NCBI GenBank assembly: GCA_030549175.1
Contig: JAUKUA010000004.1
Coordinates: forward strand, 2,108,001 to 2,172,000
Length of the DNA stretch: 64,000 nucleotides
DNA from: Lasiosphaeris hirsuta
Lineage: Eukaryota; Ascomycota; Sordariomycetes; Sordariales; Lasiosphaeriaceae
Direction of reading: 5' to 3'
In this document: positions 20,375 to 30,505 of the stretch, piece by piece
Layout of the letters: each line of letters opens with the position of its first letter
Numbering within the stretch: the first letter of the stretch is position 1
Made by a program: the position numbers and the translations under genes
The notes under the pieces: generated by a model
Told to the model about the DNA's origin: nothing
Seen by the model: the letters and a program-made list of their open reading frames with translations, nothing else
Database searches by the model: none

Positions 20375-21622
20375 TTACCGAACCTGTCCACCCTTCAATG
20401 TAGGAACCGTGCACACGCCACCGCTCTCGGTAACCAGCTTGCCCAAGTCATCCTTGCCCTCCAACTCCTTTACTACACTGGCATCAAACGCCACCTCGAG
20501 GTCATCCGTGGTGGTAAACCCGGGCTGGAACGTCTCCCAAACCTTCTTCTTGGGGTTGAGCACCTTCTCGGGCTCTGCTAGCCACCCCTCAAAGTACACG
20601 CGCTCACCGGCCTTTGCGTCGGCAGGCGGGTTCACAAGCTCGACGGGGCCCTTGTGGTCATCCGCCTCGCCCTCCTTGATCTTGGGTGACGCAGCCAGCA
20701 CCATTGCCGACGACTTAATTCCGCGCATCTTGACGGGCTTGAGGTTGCACACAACAACGACCTTGCGGTTTTGCATATCCTCGAGCGGCACCAGGCCGTT
20801 AAGACCCGAGCACACAGTCCGCACGACTTGGCCCTCGTACTCGGTGGTATCCTCCGTACCGGGCTTGTCGCCCATGGCGATGGTCGAGACGTACAGCGAG
20901 TCGGCTTCCGGGTGCTTGATGGCCTTGAGGATGTGGCCGACGCGCAGATCGATCAGACCAGGGGAGAGAACGACAGGTGCCGGGGGCGGCGGCGCTTGCT
21001 TAGTCTTCTCCTTCTTCTCCTTCTTTTGCTTTTGGGGCTTGCCCTCAGAGGCACCGGCAGCGGCCTCAACGGCCTTGTCCTTTGCCTCGACGATCTTGTC
21101 CTTGACCTCGGAAGCCTTCTCAGACACAGCAGCGACGACTTCCTTTGTCCGGTCTACCAGTGTCTTCTCGGCGCCAGCAACGGGTGTTCCAGCAGCAGCG
21201 GCGGCGGCAGCCTTCTCCTTCTTCAGGCGCTCCTTCTCGGCCTTGGCATCGACAGGGGGCTTGACGTAGAGGACCTCTTCGGTGTCGATTGCGATCTTGT
21301 CGGCATCAGCAACCTTAAGACCGAAGACCGGGCTGTTCTGAACGAAGTCGACGAGGCGCACGATATGGGGACGCCCCTGCTGGCCGGTGCGCTCTTCGGG
21401 GGTCCACGCGCGGACAAGGGGTGCAACGGCATTGTAGATGGCGAGGTCGGCGGTACTTGGCTTGGTGCCGAGGGCGGTCGAGCGGGTGGCAAGCTCGGTG
21501 TTGAGGGTATCGAGGAGGGATTGATTGTCAGCGCCGGCCTTGAGTGAGTCGGCCTTGGTGATCCATTGTTGGATCTCGGCCTCCTCAGCCGGCGTGTACT
21601 TTTGAGCCTCGAGGGCGGCCAT
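20375..21622 (-). CDS. ARC1: ARC1/EMAPII-type tRNA-binding aminoacylation cofactor
   Basis: Single-exon frame of 415 aa from ATG 21622. Residues about 1-115 look like the GST-C-like N-terminal domain of Arc1/AIMP-type proteins; residues about 130-225 are a Lys/Ala/Glu-rich basic linker (KQKKEKKEKTKQ) that would bind tRNA non-specifically; residues about 235-415 are the OB-fold tRNA-binding/EMAPII domain (LSPGLIDLRVGHILKAIKHP, NLKPVKMRGIKSSAMVLAAS). In yeast, Arc1 bridges MetRS and GluRS and delivers tRNA in the cytosol. The frame remains open for 109 codons upstream without another ATG until 21949; the stretch directly before the ATG resembles a mitochondrial presequence (see findings). Convergent with the secreted protein gene, divergent from the SNF2 gene. 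Confidence 0.9.
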   Translation of the reverse strand: MAALEAQKYTPAEEAEIQQWITKADSLKAGADNQSLLDTLNTELATRSTALGTKPSTADLAIYNAVAPLVRAWTPEERTGQQGRPHIVRLVDFVQNSPVFGLKVADADKIAIDTEEVLYVKPPVDAKAEKERLKKEKAAAAAAAGTPVAGAEKTLVDRTKEVVAAVSEKASEVKDKIVEAKDKAVEAAAGASEGKPQKQKKEKKEKTKQAPPPPAPVVLSPGLIDLRVGHILKAIKHPEADSLYVSTIAMGDKPGTEDTTEYEGQVVRTVCSGLNGLVPLEDMQNRKVVVVCNLKPVKMRGIKSSAMVLAASPKIKEGEADDHKGPVELVNPPADAKAGERVYFEGWLAEPEKVLNPKKKVWETFQPGFTTTDDLEVAFDASVVKELEGKDDLGKLVTESGGVCTVPTLKGGQVR

Positions 21623-22388
21623 GATGCGTGGGTGGGAAGAGAGCGACCGGAAGGACAATTGGCGGAGGGGAGAGACGCTTCGCAGAGCGGGGCGTGCGGC
21701 GCGTAGGGAAAACAGCGTGTTCGGGTGCTGGAGGCTGGGAGGAAAGGTAGTTGTGAAATTGTTGGACGGAATCGAGGATCGAAGATGGAGGCGGCTGAGG
21801 ATGGAGGGGTGACTGACAGAGAGCTCAAGCTGCTTTGACAATTTTGAATCACCCACCAAATTGCGGGGCAGTTCTGCTGTTTGACTCAACGGCAACGCGG
21901 GGCATTCTCGGCGCCTTGGGTGTGAGGCACACACACACACACCCGCCATATCCTGGCCTAATTACCAAAGCGCCCTGAGATCTCGTGACGTCGTGCGCTT
22001 GTGCGTGGCCCGTGTCGCGTCGCGTGATGGCGATGGCCGTGGCGCACTCTTTGTCGCGTCGATCGCGCGCGTTAACTGACAAATCCATCCCTCCCCTCCT
22101 TCGACCGCCAGCCCATCCCGTCCCCCAGATCGCCACGATCCACAATCACTTTTCTGAGCCAGAAACTGACCTCTTCGACTTTCTTTCATTGCGCGATCAC
22201 GTTGATTTTGTCTAATTTATGCGTGGCACCAAGTAATTCTTTCTGGCTCGAGTCCTGAAGAAAAAAAGCAACCAAAAAAAAAAAAAAAGAGTACAAGAAA
22301 TTGGCGTTGTGGGGGCAACCTTGAACTGCACCTTGGGAGCCTGGGCAGCAGGCACAGGCAGCGAACCAACCTTCATCTGTCTTGCACA
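21623..22388. promoter_or_regulatory. Divergent promoter of the ARC1-like and SNF2 genes
   Basis: 766 bp between divergent starts. The first about 330 bp from the ARC1 side remains open in the ARC1 frame. A short CA run lies near 21932 and an A15 run at about 22275-22289. No specific transcription-factor site assigned. Confidence 0.5.
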
Positions 22389-25300
22389 ATGCCGCGATCA
22401 TCGTCCTCGTCCGACATCGACACCGGTAGCTCGCCCTCTAGGCTGCCCACCAGCGCGCCATCCTCGCCACCCCCTGAATTCCCGACAATGGAGGACACAG
22501 ACAAACCCAAGATGAGCTACACAAAGCTGCGGGAGGAGCAGATCCTCGCTGCCGAAGAAGAAAAGGCCCGCGCGGAAAATAACAAGGCCGAGGAAAAGCG
22601 CAAGAGGAAGTGGAAGAAACATGCCCCCACCAAGGAGGACCGAGAGGAGAAGGCCAAAGACTTGGACCAACTGCTTGCCCAGAGTGCGGCCTTCAGCAGC
22701 ATCCTGACAAATAAGACAAAGGTGCTTGGCCGTGTCGGCACCGGTATGGATGGCAAGACCCTGGGTGAACATGACTTGACAATGGCCAAGCAGCCTAAAT
22801 GTGTTGTTGGCGGTACCATGAGAGACTACCAACTCGAAGGCTTGACTTGGATGTATGAGATTTGTCTCCAAGGCATGAGTGGAATATTAGCCGATGAGAT
22901 GGGCTTGGGTATGTCCTTGGTCCAACGACAGGGATTGCTGTTCCTGCTAACACTGACCAGGCAAAACTGTACAAACTATCTCCTTGATCGCCTTGCTTCG
23001 TGAGCAAGAGAATTATCTCGGGCCGCATCTCATCATCGCTCCTTTAAGTACCCTCTCCAATTGGATGGACGAGTTCCACAGATGGGTACCGTCAATACCT
23101 GTCGTCATGTACCATGGCACTCCTCAGCAGCGCGCCGAAATCTACAAGACCAAGATCGGCCGCCATCTTCACGGTGGTCGGCCTACTGCGAAATTCCCAG
23201 TTGTCTGCACAAGCTATGAGATGGTCCTCAAGGACCGTGCTGCCTTGTCCAAGATTAACTGGGAGTTTATTATCATTGTAAGCCTAATTCTTGCTTCTAC
23301 ACCTTACCCCCCTACCCCCTTTTCCAACCAATCCCGTCAACAATCTTCCCGACTCTAACTTTAGCCAGGATGAGGGACACCGAATGAAAAACTTCGACTC
23401 GAAATTGTTCCGTGAGCTCAAGACCTTTACGTCGGCCACACGCCTCCTTATCACCGGCACGCCTCTCCAAAACAATCTCAAGGAGCTGTGGTCTTTACTC
23501 AACTTTCTCCTCCCAAAAATCTTCAGAGATTGGGAGGCCTTCGAGAGCTGGTTTGACTTTGGCGATCTTGAGGATGAAGAGGGCACTGCGGAGTTCATTG
23601 CAGACAAGACGAAGCAAGAACTGGTCAAGAAGATGCACGTCGTCCTCCAGCCACTGCTGCTGCGGAGAGTGAAGGCCGATGTGGCAAAGTATCTACCCAA
23701 GAAGCGCGAGTATGTTTTGTTCGCGCCAATGACGAAAGAGCAAACGGACTTGTACAATGCCATCAACGACAAGAACATTGACACAAGGGCATACCTGGAG
23801 AACAAGGTTGTCGAGCGGCTAACTGGGGCAACAAACAGTGTGGCTTCCTCGCGAAGGGAAAGCCCGCGCTCTTCGAGATCAAGCAGTGTGAAGAAGGAAG
23901 TCGACACCGACAATGAGTCGGCCTCGGCGACAACAAAGGACAACACGCTCGCCTCAAAGGTCGGGAAACCTACCCCGCCGGGGAAGAATGCATTCGCGTT
24001 GATGATGGGCAAGCCTCGACCCCGAGGTCGCCCACTAAAGTCTACTCTCATGGTCGAGATTGAGCAATCTCCCCCTCCTGAGTCTGCATCAGTGAAGAAG
24101 CCAGCCAAGAAGGAAACGAAGCGAAAGAACCCACCAGCAGAAATATCACCGGGACCCAAAAGCTCCAGGTCCAGTCGACAATCCACACCAGCCAGCACTC
24201 GTGGCCGACCTCGAAGAGGGAGAGCAACGTATAAGGAGGCTGACTCGGATGATGACATGCTCGATGACGACGAGTTTGAGGCAAAGCTTGCGGAGGAGAT
24301 CGTGGAGGATAACACACCGGACATCGACACTCTTCTCAGTGCAGAGGAGTTCGAGAGGGCGAAGACTCTTGACCTGGCCAGTACGTCTCGCTGACCTATG
24401 CAGAACCACGAACCACTACTGACACTGATAATAGAGCGGGAAATGTCGACTAAGAAGCTTGGCAACCCTCTCCTCCAACTCCGACTCGTCTGCAACAGCC
24501 CACACAACTTCTACAACCCGTGGGCATCGGGCTCGGGCGTCCCCGTTGATGAGAGCATCGTCACGGCTTCAGGCAAGATGCTGCTGCTCGACCGTCTCCT
24601 CCCGGCCCTCTTCAAGAAGAACCACAAGGTCCTCATCTTCTCCCAGTTCAAGACGCAGCTCGACATCCTCGAGGATTACTGCCGCGAGCTGCGCGGCTGG
24701 AAGACATGCCGAATTGATGGCGGCGTCGCGCAAGATGACCGCCGTGCCGAGATTGAGGCGTTCAATACCGACCCCGACATCAAGATCTTCTTGCTCTCGA
24801 CGCGTGCTGGTGGACAGGGCATCAACCTCGCGAGTGCGGATACGGTTGTTCTGTTCGATAGCGACTGGAATCCGCAGCAGGATCTCCAGGCGCAGGATCG
24901 ATGCCACCGGATCGGGCAAACGAGGCCGGTAGTGGTGTATCGGTTGGCAACCAAGGGGACGGTGGAGGAAGAGCTGTTGGGAAGCGCAGATGCCAAGAGA
25001 CGGTTGGAGAAGCTGGTCATCAAGAAGGGTGGGTTTAGGACCATGGGCCAGAAGATGGATATGCGGGAGGAGGAGTTGGATAGGGAGATGCTGAAGGCGT
25101 TGCTGTTGAAGGATGGGGAGGTGTACAGGTTCTCTGGCCACAAGGAGGTGCTTAGCCAGCGCGACTTGGAGGTCCTGTGCGATAGGAGCGATGAAGCCTA
25201 TGCGAAGGCTGCTGTTGGGGAGGGTAATGCGGATGGATACAAGGTCATTGAGACGGGCGCGAACGGAATTACGGCGGCGGGTAGCAAGGCTAAGGTATGA
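22389..25300 (+). CDS. mus-30: SNF2-family chromatin remodeller, LSH/DDM1 type (MUS-30 class)
   Basis: Exons 22389-22908, 22961-23277, 23369-24380 and 24435-25300 give 904 aa. The first intron splits the Walker A motif (DEMGLG|KTVQT). Further helicase motifs: DEGH at the second junction, [45 protein letters not shown] and the arginine-finger block [13 protein letters not shown]. An N-terminal charged coiled-coil region, a central low-complexity insert (about residues 430-610, with AT-hook-like RPRGRPLK and [10 protein letters not shown]) and the short C-terminal tail fit the LSH/HELLS/DDM1/IRC5 branch. In Neurospora the member is MUS-30, needed for tolerance to DNA damage, not for DNA methylation. 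It acts in the nucleus on nucleosomes. Subfamily call rests on overall pattern, not a tree. Confidence 0.87.
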
Positions 25301-25739
25301 CCGCCAGAAAGTGGTTTGCGACAGGGAGGTTGTTTCCCAGGATTCTTGTCTGAGCTATGGTATTATTTGTGTTTATAGCCTAGAGTTTGGGTTGTTGACT
25401 GGGGCTCAGATGTAACTTTTGTGTATGGTGTACAATATATAGTTAACCCTTGTTATACCACCCTAAAATCGACGACCACCTATGCTCATAGTTCCGTGAT
25501 TTTTTCGTCAGCTTTGATCAGTCCAAATCAGCCCCGGCTCAGCTTCGGCTAATATCTGCCCATTGAGCAGCACCCATACCAATACCAATAAGAGCCTTAC
25601 TGGAGCGAAAAATCTTGCGCAGACACCGTCGCATCCACACAGGAGAGAGAAGCCGTTTAAGTATTCGGTATGTAAAAAGTCATTTCGGCAAAAAGGAAAT
25701 CTAATTCAACATTTATATGATTAATACGGACATTATTCA
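25301..25739. other. Transition from genic to AT-rich sequence
   Basis: 3' region of the SNF2 gene followed by AT-rich sequence. No gene seen. The base composition drops towards AT from about 25440 onward, marking the start of the decayed block. Confidence 0.5.
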
Positions 25740-26087
25740 CCCATATGGAAATAAATTAGATGAAAAATCTTATATTTCCCAAAAAAAATCTTTTCGGTCT
25801 TGACCCAGAGTTCAAACTCTTCCTAGAAAATATTTTTGACTGGAGCCTGAATTGCTATCTTATCTACCCCGTTATCTGTTCAGCCAGCTTATCTCTGGTC
25901 AAGCCTTACAGTGGACTTTTATTACAATGGAGGCTTATTACAGTGATGATACTATTTAATAGCAGAAGCATTTTTGGGGAAGGCCCTGTTATATGGTTAA
26001 GAACTCAGTGGGCTATGTCCAGAACTGACTTCACGGTCTGGAATTCCGTAATCTCTGTCTCACTCACGAATAAGAACAGAATCATGC

Positions 26088-26151
26088 CTCACGATCAAGA
26101 ACAGGATCGAACTGATACCCTCACGATCAAGAACAGGATCGAACTGATACC
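26088..26151 (+). repeat. Perfect 32-bp tandem duplication
   Basis: A 32-bp unit beginning ctcacgatcaagaacagg occurs twice head to tail without mismatch (26088-26119 and 26120-26151). The exact identity inside otherwise decayed DNA suggests a recent event. Confidence 0.9.
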
Positions 26152-26464
26152 CTTACTCATAAATAAGAACAGAATCATGCCTCACCATCACAGAGAACAG
26201 AATCTCTCAATGCTTACCATCACAGAAAAGAATCTCTATCTCCTCACGAATCCTAACTTCTCAGAATCCATCTCGTCATCTCAGAAGCCTCAGTCACATA
26301 AAAGTCAGTAATAAGGATGGGAATTGTTGATTCAATGAGGACTTTAGCCCATCCTCATTCCTCCCATACCCATTCCTCCATTTTCATGCAAATACCCCAT
26401 GCCCATCCTCTATTTCCATGCAAAACCCATGCCATTTCCCTCACATCTTACATTCTACATCGTG

Positions 26465-26806
26465 TTAGATCAGGACAGAATGAAAGAAGAGAGGCATACT
26501 GCCAAAGATATAGGCCGCAGCCACAGCCACAGCCACAACCACAGGGATGACGATAAATACGGAAGACCGCATTAGTACCGCTCTGGCCTCAGCTTTGACG
26601 AGCACTATTTCCTTGATGATATTGGCGGCATCTTTTGCTGCTCCCTCAGGACCTTTAACCTTTGCAACCATCCCACCATCACGGGCGACGGCGTCAAAGT
26701 CGTTGTCTCCCATGTCGGCAGGGAGGGGTGCCACGGGTGTATCTAAACTGTTAGATATGAAGAAGGGAGAAGGATACTTACAGTTAAGGGATTCGAAGAT
26801 AGGCAT
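26465..26806 (-). CDS. Small putative membrane protein, twin copy A
   Basis: Two exons, 26806-26782 and 26742-26465, give 100 aa: an N-terminus ending in NYTPVAPLPADM, a polar middle with GGMVAKVKGPEGAAKDAAN, and a strongly hydrophobic segment near the C-terminus (VFIVIPVVVAVAVAAAYIFG), probably one membrane span. The intron is only 39 nt (GTAAGT...CTAACAGTTTAG). It is a multiple of three, so the unspliced frame is also open (113 aa). The splice call is supported by the paralogue at 28280-28701, where the same intron position exists and read-through would hit a stop. No family recognised. Possible small gene family associated with repeat-rich DNA; function unknown. Confidence 0.5.
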   Translation of the reverse strand: MPIFESLNCKYPSPFFISNSLDTPVAPLPADMGDNDFDAVARDGGMVAKVKGPEGAAKDAANIIKEIVLVKAEARAVLMRSSVFIVIPVVVAVAVAAAYIFGSMPLFFHSVLI

Positions 26807-27069
26807 GTCTTCGTTGTATGAGATGTGAGGGTGAGGTGTGGTTTGACTGTGATTGTCCGTTTTGTGAGTGGTGAGTGGTGTGAGTGGAAAGGTTTTTTTT
26901 GGGAGAGGAAGCTATGGTTGCAAGCTGCGGCTTTATGCTGTTTTTGGGCAGCCAGTGCTCAGTGAGTGTCGATTAGTCGTCGTGAGATGTTTTTTGGAGT
27001 CGTGAGATTTTTTTTTTTTGGAGTCGTGGGAGTGAAAAACAAAACAAAACAGAACGTTCAAACCCCAAG

Positions 27070-27290
27070 ATGAATAGTACGGTAAATGCACCGACCATGT
27101 CTCTTCCACTCGGGCCATGTTCATTCACGTCAAGATTCACGAATTCGCGTTCAGAATTACAGGATTTCACACAAATTCACAAAAGTTCACACAAATTCAC
27201 AAAATATCACAGACTCCCATATAAGATTTTTGAAAGTTCACAGAATTTCACCCGACATTACATTCTTTACCCATAACCGAAAATAAATCA
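27070..27290. repeat. Short ttcacaaaattcaca-like repeats
   Basis: Several near-copies of acaaattcacaaaa around 27170-27210 form a short AT-rich imperfect array between the two duplicated segments. Confidence 0.5.
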
Positions 27291-27475
27291 GATGAAAATC
27301 TTATCTTTGCTAAAAAAAAAAAAATTTCTTTTCGCTCTTGACCCAGAGCTTAAACTCTCCCCAGAAAATATTTTCTGGCTGCTTATCTACTTATCTAATT
27401 ACCTAGCCAGCAATTCCATTCTGAATGCCCTAGACCAGTGGACGTTTATCATGGGGCCTTGTCACAGGGGAAGAG

Positions 27476-27715
27476 CTTTATTTTGATGATTGAGGTCTTG
27501 TTTTGATGATTGGAGGCTGTTTTGATGATTTGAGGCCTTGTCACAGGGGAAGACGCCTTGTTTGGATGATTGGAGGCGTTGTTTTGATGATTAAAGGCCT
27601 GTTTTGATGATTAGAGGTGTTGTTTTGATGATCAAAGTCTTGTATTGATGATTAAAGGCCTGTTTTGATGATTGAAGTCTTGTTTTGATAATTGGGGGCC
27701 TTGTGCTAATTCGAG
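27476..27715 (+). repeat. Minisatellite of about 22 bp units
   Basis: About ten imperfect units with the core ttgttttgatgattgaggc, differing by single substitutions and small gaps, with two inserted copies of ccttgtcacaggggaaga. It is present in copy B only. Confidence 0.85.
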
Positions 27716-27799
27716 GCCTCGGTGAGGCCATCTGCCACTGACTTTGGTCTTGATCTCATTTGTAGTCTCAATCTCGAATTCCGTCATCTATGTCACTTA

Positions 27800-27900
27800 C
27801 GAATTAAAAAAAGAACAGAATGCCTCAATCAAGAACATAATGCCTCAATCAAGAACAGAATACCTCAATCAAGAACAGAATGTCTTACGAGAATAGGATG
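27800..27900 (+). repeat. Short array of gaacagaatgcctcaatcaa units
   Basis: Four or five near-identical units of about 20 bp (aagaacagaatgcctcaatc). Related strings occur in copy A around 26070-26190, so the unit predates the duplication. Confidence 0.75.
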
Positions 27901-28279
27901 ACTCAATTAAGAAAAGAATCTCACTTATAAGAACAGAATTAAGAATCCTAACTCCCCTTAGAATCTATCTTATCATCTCAAAAAGCCTCAGTTATATAAA
28001 AGTCAGTAGTTCTCCTAAGAAAGCTCAGTCACATAAAAGTTAGTTGTTAGAATAGTAATTATTGATTCAATAAGGACTTTAGCCTATCCTTATTCCTCTC
28101 AAATGCCATTTCCTAGAGGCTATCCCCCAAACGCTATTACTCCATCTCGATGTAAGACCCTATGTAAGGCCTATACTATACATATATTATTCTCCATCTC
28201 GATGTAAGTACCTATTCCTCCCTTACTTCTTCTCTTTTCTCTACTTAGGAGCTATATTATGTTGGATCAGATTAGAATA

Positions 28280-28701
28280 TTAGAATAGAATGGACATTCT
28301 ACTAAAGACTATTTCGAGAAAGTCTTTGTTAGTAGCTATGGTAGTGGCCATGTAGGCGAAGGCACTAATTCTTATTATCGGTAGGGCTACACGCTTTATA
28401 GCGGCGCTACCAGTCTTTATCGTCGTGGCACGGAGCATTGCCGCCCCCTTGGCTTTCACACGTATGATTTCCATACGTGACTTTACCGTTAATTCACGTG
28501 ATTTAATAACATCTTTGGCCATCTCCGTGCCCTTTTTATCATAAGCTGTATCTTTGACTTTAATAGTTTTAATATTATTACGAATGACGACGTGGTGATG
28601 TTTATCTGTCATATCGGCGGTTGGTGATTTAGGAGAGTCTAGACTGTTAGAACAGAAGGAAAAAGGGGGATAATCTTACAGTTGATTGTTAGATCTAACA
28701 T
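28280..28701 (-). CDS. Small putative protein, twin copy B
   Basis: Two exons, 28701-28680 and 28638-28280, give 126 aa. The N-terminus (MLDLTINYSPKSPTADM) aligns with that of twin A (NYTPVAPLPADM) and the intron sits at the same codon position and phase, with a length of 41 nt and the same end pattern CTAACAGTCTAG. Without splicing the frame stops after about 20 codons. The rest is Lys-rich and less hydrophobic than twin A, though a C-terminal apolar stretch (RISAFAYMATTIA) remains. The high AT content suggests that C-to-T decay has altered the protein; it may be a pseudogene. Confidence 0.42.
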
Positions 28702-28770
28702 TTTGTTGGTCTCAGTGGTAAATTTGTTGTGAGTGGGAGTGATGTTATGAGTAGGAGTGGTGTTGGTTTG

Positions 28771-30090
28771 AGCAGGGTGGGCGAAATATTTTCAATATCC
28801 CTGTCAATCCATATCGATTATCGGGCTTATCGATCGATATCGATCAATATTGATTTAATACTGCTAACTCATCAAATTTTTAACTTAGTTATCCATAAAT
28901 ATTAACAGGGGCCCCATATTAATACCATCATCAGTATCCTCAACAAATCCTACTTCTACAGTAAGGCCTAACCTAATCTAATGCTTCAAGCATTCAAACA
29001 TCTCAATAGTAGTCTCTCCTAATTACATCCTTTCCTACGATGTCGCCCGACGGGCCCCAGAAAAGACTCGTTCTGGCTTAGTACTCATTGCTAGGATTGA
29101 TAGGATATTGATTGTTAGTTGAGATAGCTTTGGCCAGCAGATCCGTTGTTATGAATAAAGCCACTAAAATAAAGCTGATCCTTCAATCTGAAGAGGTGGT
29201 TCTGACAGATACTTCTCATATTCGTCTTTACTTAGTAGACTAGGAAAATTCTGTAGATTCCGAAGAAGAATATCGTAATCATCCTCCTAACCCTCATTCT
29301 GATCCTACTTTGGAGTCAGAACTTTTGGAAGATGTCCTGGTGTTACTTAAAATCGACCCAAAGGTTTTTGACTGCTTAAGACGCTGGCTTGATCTATTTT
29401 TTATCCTAATTATGCTTCAGATAGTCGCTTTTTCTTAATGGATAAAAAATTATCGCAGCCACGTAATATGGGAAGTCCTCGGCTTTGAGATAGTATTTGT
29501 CGAAAGCCCTCCAGCTTTATTAGATCCTGGTTAAGAGGAATGAGCTAGATTTGAACACCTCTTAACTTCTTTTATAATGTTGAACCAAAACATCTACTGT
29601 AAGAAAAATACAGTCGATTATTACATGATCTCCTTCGGTACCTTTTGTTGCTCGAAAACAGGGTTTGAGGAAAGATTGAATACATCGAAGGGTTTCCTAA
29701 TCTTGTGGGAAAAGAAAGTCGACTTTCAGCTCTTCAAACCATATCTTTGAATAAGTATCGAGAGCTGACTCCTTTTCTAAAGAGACCTTTAACATCTCAT
29801 ACCAACTATTCCATCTTGTGCTGTTATCAAGTGGAATGTTCCGGCTAGTAAGATCCTTAAATTAAGCTGTACGAGATAGTAATCCGCAAATATGAACGAC
29901 GATGTTATGAAGCTTTCCAAGGGGGCCGATCTGACGATAAGATATTGATTTTGACTCTTTATTAATGTCTTCTTCTTTCTGAAAGATATCGGTGCCCACC
30001 CTAGGTTTGAGTGACAGTGTTATTGTTATAAGTGACAGTGTTGGTATTGTAAGTGCGAGTGGCATTTTAGGGAGCCAAATTTTTTCTCCG
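28771..30090. other. AT-rich decayed region
   Basis: About 1.3 kb of AT- and TpA-rich DNA with no open frame of family-like content. Tandem ataagtgacagtgtt-like units lie near 30005-30055. It looks like an old repeat degraded by C-to-T change, but the source element cannot be named. Confidence 0.5.
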
Positions 30091-30094
30091 TCTC

Positions 30095-30505
30095 CGACCT
30101 CAGAGGTCCCGTTTGTCTGCTCTGCAGGCCCTAATCTTGTTCTCTAAGGCCGGGAAATACTGGTGAAGTACTAACCATATTGTTACCTTGTTCTTAGTAT
30201 ACGTAGCATTCTTCTCGTCGAGCTTACTAAGTACGAACGGTAGAATATGTACACACTCAGTACCGGTCCTCATGTTACCCCTACGTTCACCTAGAGACAT
30301 CTTCTCGTAAGCTGCCGCGTCGATGACGCCCGAGATAACACATCGGTTCTCATCTCTACGGAGGTACTCCTCTTCGAGCCACGTCTACCCTGGATATCGG
30401 GTCGATCCTTCGATTTTTGTCATGGCCAATTTGATTACGAACGCTGCCGCCTGGTAAGGCGGAGGTGTAATTACAGGCTGTTTGCCACCAGAAGTAGCCA
30501 CTGTA
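30095..30505 (-). pseudogene. HNH-nuclease (HNH_2-like) gene remnant
   Basis: The minus strand reads a patchy fungal HNH_2-like region: TWLEEEYLRRDENRCVISG, then an AAYEKM stretch, TECVHILPFVLSKLD and WLVLHQYFPALENKI. The CVISG...HILPF pairing matches the C-x-x-[TS]-G...HI-[VI]-PF core of fungal HNH_2-type proteins. A stop (TAG) stands directly before TWLEEE, where CAG would be expected, a C-to-T change in CpA context. Neither end of a full gene could be traced and similarity ends abruptly at about 30100. Family call is from memory of the motif, without a search. Confidence 0.42.

Larger units (their letters stand above)
25740..26870. repeat. Copy A of a diverged tandem duplication
   Basis: Shares ordered similarity blocks with 27275-28770: the string ttgacccagag followed by ctagaaaatatttt-like sequence near 25800 and 27340, an agaacagaat-rich stretch, a cagtcacataaaagt block (26289 versus 28027), ttgattcaatraggactttagcc (26330 versus 28062), and a minus-strand small gene with the same exon-intron shape at its end. 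Order and orientation are the same in both copies, so this is a direct duplication now well diverged. Confidence 0.7.
27275..28770. repeat. Copy B of the diverged tandem duplication
   Basis: Second copy of the segment described at 25740-26870, in direct orientation and more AT-rich. It is longer than copy A because of a minisatellite at 27476-27715. Confidence 0.7.

Noticed and set aside
20409..21547. Two long plus-strand frames (286 and 258 codons)
   Set aside because: Antisense to the ARC1-like gene. Low-complexity Leu/Ser/Gly runs mirror the Lys/Glu/Ala-rich linker on the other strand.
23284..24507. 407-codon open frame on the minus strand
   Set aside because: It lies antisense to the SNF2 gene exons, has a Ser/Phe-rich nonsense composition and no start context or domain. 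It is a shadow frame.
27476..27900. Repeat array considered as a CRISPR
   Set aside because: Units are contiguous and degenerate with no unique spacers, and the genome is eukaryotic. It is a minisatellite.
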